A DNA stretch of 17,437 nt, from the NCBI GenBank assembly GCA_003486225.1, contig DNGN01000148.1, positions 3,429 through 20,865 on the forward strand. Direction: 5' to 3'. The stretch's first letter is position 1; each line of letters starts with the position of its first letter. The notes under the pieces were generated by a model. It saw only the letters and a list, made by a program, of their open reading frames with translations. It ran no database searches and had not been told where the DNA came from. This document shows positions 14,449 through 17,437 of the stretch, in pieces. The DNA comes from Chloroflexota bacterium (GTDB lineage Bacteria; Chloroflexota; Anaerolineae; Anaerolineales; UBA11579). The translations under genes were made by a program, and so were the position numbers.

Positions 14449-15237
14449 CTACTTCTGCGGTTTTGTTTTAATTCCGGCTCTTAATTTTTTCGCCACTTCC
14501 AGATTTGCGGACATCATGGTCGGATAAATTGTGTTGGCATAAGCGCTTTCAGGCAGGTAAGGAAAAGGCGACCCACCGCCATACAGTTCAGCAATACCGC
14601 CTGCCTCCTCCAGAACCAACCATCCGGCAGCAATATCCCAGATTTTTGAGGTGGCCTGGAAGGCTGCGATCGCAGCTCCACGGGCAACGCAGCAGAAATC
14701 GTATGCAGCTGCTCCCAGGATGCGGGTTTTGTATCGTAGGCTGACATCATATTTTTGCAGTGTGCGTGAACAACAGGCAAAAAAAGCGGTCGTGTGTTGT
14801 TTTGGGTGGGGAGTAATTTTGAGTGGTTGGTGGTTGAGGTAGGCTCCCTGCCCGCGCCCGGCCGAATATAGTTCCTGATAAAGCGGGAAATAGAGGGCCG
14901 CGGTTTCCGGGTAGCCGGCCACCAGGCGGGCAATCGAGACACCCCAGGTGTGTAATCCGAGGCTGAAATTGGTCGTGCCGTCCAGCGGGTCGACCACCCA
15001 CAACGGGCGGTCTGGTGAGAGGCGGACCTGGTTGGTTTCTTCTGTCAGGATCAGGTCATCTGGATAGGCAGCCTGAATTTCCTGGCGGATCAGGCTGTCG
15101 GCAGCCAAATCTGCTTCGGTTACCATCGTGCGGTCGCTTTTCAGGTCAGCATCAACGCCCTCAAGTCTGAAGTATTGGGTCAGCATCAGGCCGGTCTTTT
15201 GGGCCAGGGTTTCTACAAAGTCTAAGGATGTGCTCAT
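14449..15237 (-). CDS. Inositol monophosphatase family protein
   Basis: This roughly 262-residue, Mg-dependent sugar phosphatase belongs to the IMPase/SuhB/CysQ fold. From the ATG at 15237, the motifs are [11 protein letters not shown], the metal ligand Glu in LTEET, and the diagnostic [11 protein letters not shown] (two Asp metal ligands). [15 protein letters not shown] follows near the C-terminus, where the Asp completes the metal site. Length is normal. A GTG four codons upstream (15249) is an alternative start without a Shine-Dalgarno site, while the ATG has GGTGA about eight bases before it. The substrate within the family (inositol phosphate, fructose bisphosphate, or 3'-phosphoadenosine phosphate) cannot be told from sequence. 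It is a single gene, divergent from the NAD salvage genes and upstream of the signalling operon on the same strand. Confidence 0.92.
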   Translation of the reverse strand: MSTSLDFVETLAQKTGLMLTQYFRLEGVDADLKSDRTMVTEADLAADSLIRQEIQAAYPDDLILTEETNQVRLSPDRPLWVVDPLDGTTNFSLGLHTWGVSIARLVAGYPETAALYFPLYQELYSAGRGQGAYLNHQPLKITPHPKQHTTAFFACCSRTLQKYDVSLRYKTRILGAAAYDFCCVARGAAIAAFQATSKIWDIAAGWLVLEEAGGIAELYGGGSPFPYLPESAYANTIYPTMMSANLEVAKKLRAGIKTKPQK

Positions 15238-15318
15238 GCCATTTGTCACCGTTCAGCGGTCTGTTCAGGCTGTATTTTATCATGCTGGTTTCTGCAAGGT
15301 GCTGCGGTCGATCAGCGG

Positions 15319-15324
15319 TATAAT
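15319..15324 (+). promoter_or_regulatory. Possible -10 box for the NAD salvage genes
   Basis: A perfect TATAAT (15319-15324) lies 85 bases before the nicotinate phosphoribosyltransferase start, in the 171-base divergent gap. No clear -35 hexamer is seen at 16-18 bases. The leader from about 15331 to 15408 contains a GTCCGGAC palindrome (15338-15345). I could not match it to any known riboswitch or NAD-repressor site. Confidence 0.4.
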
Positions 15325-15408
15325 TTAATGGAGGGCTGTCCGGACGCGCATCGGGCTCGCTCTACCAGCGTATTTCCTTCTCTTCAGTATTTTCCACGGA
15401 GTAACCCT

Positions 15409-16962
15409 ATGAAAACCGAACAAAAACAGATTGCGGAAGGCATCTTGTTCACCGACCAATATCAATTGACCATGGCGCAGTTATATTACCGCTTCGGTTT
15501 GCATGAGAAAAAAGCCCAGTTTGATTATTTTTTCCGCGGTTACCCGGATTACGGTTCACATAAATCGGGCTACTGCATCAATGCCGGCCTGGAGTGGCTG
15601 CTGGATTGGATGGGCGAAGCGCAATTTGGAAAACTCGAGATTGAACAGATGAAAAATCAGCGCAGCGCAGCTGGCGATCAGCTTTTTGCCGATGATTTTC
15701 TGGCCTGGCTTTCGAAAAACGGCTCCTTTGAGAGCATTACGATCCATTCAGTGCCAGAAGGGCGCGTGGTGCATCCCAACACACCCCTGGCTGTGGTTCA
15801 GGGCGGATTGGCGATGACTCAAATCCTGGAAACCTCACTGCTAAACCATCTGACCTATCAAACGCTGGTGGCGACCAAAGCTTCCCGTATGAAGGACAGC
15901 AGTAACTGCCAGCTGCTGATGGAATTTGGACTGAGGCGGGCCCAGGAACGAGCCGCCAATGCGGGTACCCGGGCAGCATTGATCGGCGGGGCGGATTTTT
16001 CTTCCAATGTCGGGATCTCGCATGTGCTGGGCTTTCCGCCGAAAGGAACCCATGCCCACAGCATGGTGCAAGTTTTTTTGGCCCTGGGGGAAACAGAACT
16101 GGATGCCTTCCGGGCGTATGCCGAGATTTACCCCGACGACTGCATCTTGCTGGTCGATACCATTAATACCTTGGAGAGCGGCGTACCGAATGCCATCCGG
16201 GTTTTTGAAGAGCTGCGCCGCAAAGGCCACCAGCCAGTGGGGATCCGGCTGGACTCGGGGGATTTGGCTTATCTGAGCATCCACGCCGCCAAACAGCTCA
16301 ATGATGCAGGCTTCCCGGAGGCCAAAATTGTGCTTTCAAACCAACTGGATGAATTGGCCATCTGGCAGATTACTTCTCAAGTTCAGGATGAGGCGGGACG
16401 TTATGGGGTGGAACCCGGTGCCCTGCTGCGCAGATTGGTGTATGGTGTCGGCACCGGTCTGATCACATCCAAAGGCGATGGCGCCCTGGATGGCGTGTAT
16501 AAACTGGTGGCGTTGGAGGAGGAAGGTTCCTGGATTCCAGCCATCAAAATCTCGGAATCACCGCAAAAGACGCTCATTCCAGGCAACAAACGCCTCTGGC
16601 GTGTTTATGATGAACGCGGCAAGGCCACTGCAGACCTGATTGCGCTGCATGATGAACCGGTGGATGAGTATAAGCCGCTGGTTTTGCGTCACCCGGCTCT
16701 GGCTTCCTTGCAGCGGCACCTGGAAAAAGAAAATATCAGCAAGCTCGAATCGCTCTTGGTGCCGGTGTATGTGGAGGGCAAGCCAGTCTACCAGCCGCCC
16801 CCCATCGAGGAGATCCGCAAGCAGCGCCAGTCTGACCTGCAAAAGCTGGACCCGGGTGTACGCCGGTTGGTGAATCCGCATATATATCACGTTTCGATCA
16901 CCCAGAAGCTGTGGGAGATGAAGCAAAACCTGGTCCGGCAGTACCAGCAAGAGGTCAGTTGA
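15409..16962 (+). CDS. pncB: Nicotinate phosphoribosyltransferase
   Basis: This 517-residue cytosolic enzyme makes nicotinate mononucleotide from nicotinate and PRPP, the entry step of the Preiss-Handler NAD salvage route. Visible motifs are [15 protein letters not shown] at the N-terminus (substrate-binding Tyr), EFGLRRAQ, and [11 protein letters not shown] with H217 at the position of the regulatory phospho-histidine. [15 protein letters not shown] and [11 protein letters not shown] line the PRPP/phosphate pocket. Length fits the longer bacterial class. I chose ATG at 15409 because GGAG (15398-15401) lies seven bases upstream. The frame is open back to 15328, but that stretch has no site and looks like leader. 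The nicotinamidase-like gene follows 16 bases after the stop. Confidence 0.95.
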   Translation: MKTEQKQIAEGILFTDQYQLTMAQLYYRFGLHEKKAQFDYFFRGYPDYGSHKSGYCINAGLEWLLDWMGEAQFGKLEIEQMKNQRSAAGDQLFADDFLAWLSKNGSFESITIHSVPEGRVVHPNTPLAVVQGGLAMTQILETSLLNHLTYQTLVATKASRMKDSSNCQLLMEFGLRRAQERAANAGTRAALIGGADFSSNVGISHVLGFPPKGTHAHSMVQVFLALGETELDAFRAYAEIYPDDCILLVDTINTLESGVPNAIRVFEELRRKGHQPVGIRLDSGDLAYLSIHAAKQLNDAGFPEAKIVLSNQLDELAIWQITSQVQDEAGRYGVEPGALLRRLVYGVGTGLITSKGDGALDGVYKLVALEEEGSWIPAIKISESPQKTLIPGNKRLWRVYDERGKATADLIALHDEPVDEYKPLVLRHPALASLQRHLEKENISKLESLLVPVYVEGKPVYQPPPIEEIRKQRQSDLQKLDPGVRRLVNPHIYHVSITQKLWEMKQNLVRQYQQEVS

Positions 16963-16978
16963 TCTAAAGGAGGAGAGA

Positions 16979-17437
16979 TTGCTTTCTGAGCATACTTTAC
17001 CGCTGCCTGAATTTTTCAACCCTGCACGTGTTGGTGAAATCTGGAAGGTGCCATACGAGCAGCGCGCCAGACAAGCCCGCCGCTGGGCTGAGGATTATGC
17101 CCTTCCTCCAGCAGGAGAAGATACGTACAGGGTAAATTTATTCTTGGTCGATGTGCAGAATACTTTCTGCATCCCAGGATTTGAGCTTTTTGTGGCAGGC
17201 AGATCGGGTATGGCGGCCGTGGAAGATAACGACCGTTTGTGCCGGTTTATCTACCACAACCTGAACCGGATCACCGAAATCACAATCACCTTGGATACCC
17301 ACCAGGCCATCCAAATATTCCACGCGGTGTACCTGATCGACGCAGCAGGCAGGCATCCTGAAGCATACACCTTGGTGTCTGAAGCGGATGTGCAATCTGG
17401 CAGGTGGCGGTTTAATCCGGCCGTTGCCGAGGCGCTG
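16979..17437 (+). CDS. Isochorismatase/nicotinamidase-like hydrolase, 3' end cut by window
   Basis: The frame is open from TTG at 16979 to the window edge (153 codons). The start is chosen because AAGGAGG (16967-16973) lies five bases before the TTG; no ATG is available nearby. The protein has a 50-residue N-terminal extension (LSEHTLPLPEFFNPARV...), then NLFLVDVQNTFC, where D58 matches the catalytic Asp of the isochorismatase-like cysteine hydrolases. ITLDTHQAIQIFH follows (D106, H108, H115), which resembles the metal-binding DxH...H site of nicotinamidases. The catalytic Lys and Cys would lie further on and are not visible. It sits 16 bases after nicotinate phosphoribosyltransferase, so nicotinamide-to-nicotinate deamidation is the likely job. 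The extension is unusual for the family. Confidence 0.78.
   Translation, partial: MLSEHTLPLPEFFNPARVGEIWKVPYEQRARQARRWAEDYALPPAGEDTYRVNLFLVDVQNTFCIPGFELFVAGRSGMAAVEDNDRLCRFIYHNLNRITEITITLDTHQAIQIFHAVYLIDAAGRHPEAYTLVSEADVQSGRWRFNPAVAEAL

Noticed and set aside
15328..15408. Upstream extension of nicotinate phosphoribosyltransferase to an ATG at 15328
   Set aside because: The stretch has no Shine-Dalgarno site, is unlike the family N-terminus and sits just four bases after a TATAAT box; the ATG at 15409 has GGAG at proper spacing.
15325..15408. NAD-sensing riboswitch before the NAD salvage genes
   Set aside because: Only a short GTCCGGAC palindrome is seen; no conserved core of a known NAD riboswitch could be matched.
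1..17437. CRISPR arrays, insertion sequences, prophage or classical defence genes
   Set aside because: No regularly spaced direct repeats, transposase, integrase, nuclease or terminal inverted repeats were found; nearly all the window is explained by chromosomal genes.

Overview
The window looks like an ordinary chromosomal stretch from an Anaerolineae-type member of the Chloroflexota. This placement is inferred from the mix of Hanks-type kinases (one carrying a PQQ-like propeller), an FHA/VWA/PP2C set, an SH3b protein with a Ser/Thr/Pro-rich stalk, and Gram-positive-like synteny. It is not proven by any marker. I see no rRNA, tRNA, CRISPR array, insertion sequence or phage gene. Base composition and codon use look even throughout, and no gap between genes exceeds about 160 bases.

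Left block (1-4450). On the minus strand, in transcription order: a membrane-anchored Ser/Thr kinase (PrkC-like), ribulose-phosphate 3-epimerase, an Asp23/YloU protein, a DAK2-domain FakA/YloV protein, and the first 25 codons of a DegV/FakB protein cut by the window edge. The zinc-type L28 gene (rpmB) sits between rpe and yloU on the plus strand. This is essentially the Bacillus order prkC-(rsgA)-rpe-rpmB(opposite)-yloU-yloV, with rsgA and the PP2C gene absent here. A clear convergent terminator separates rpmB from rpe.

Middle block (4591-7858). A plus-strand run encodes an SH3b membrane protein, a DUF971 protein and an S9 prolyl-oligopeptidase-family peptidase. It ends at a long palindromic terminator shared with a minus-strand pair: Hsp20 and a small FmdB-type zinc-ribbon protein.

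Signalling block (8469-14309, minus). Six genes are packed as a likely operon: a cytoplasmic Ser/Thr kinase with an eight-repeat PQQ-like propeller, a PP2C phosphatase, a protein joining a J-domain to a von Willebrand A domain, a zinc-ribbon/FHA protein, an 81-residue protein I do not recognise, and an OmpR/PhoB-type response regulator with no histidine kinase beside it. Together they supply a phospho-Ser/Thr writer, eraser and reader, plus a chaperone-linked VWA scaffold and a transcriptional output. This is the most interesting part of the window. A promoter upstream is bracketed by an exact 8-bp inverted repeat.

Right block (14449-17437). A minus-strand inositol-monophosphatase-family enzyme diverges from a plus-strand pair: nicotinate phosphoribosyltransferase and a TTG-started isochorismatase/nicotinamidase-like protein cut by the window edge. 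That pair looks like an NAD salvage operon (nicotinamide to nicotinate to nicotinate mononucleotide). Several genes here use non-ATG starts (TTG at 14309, 16979 and probably 5161; GTG at 12404).
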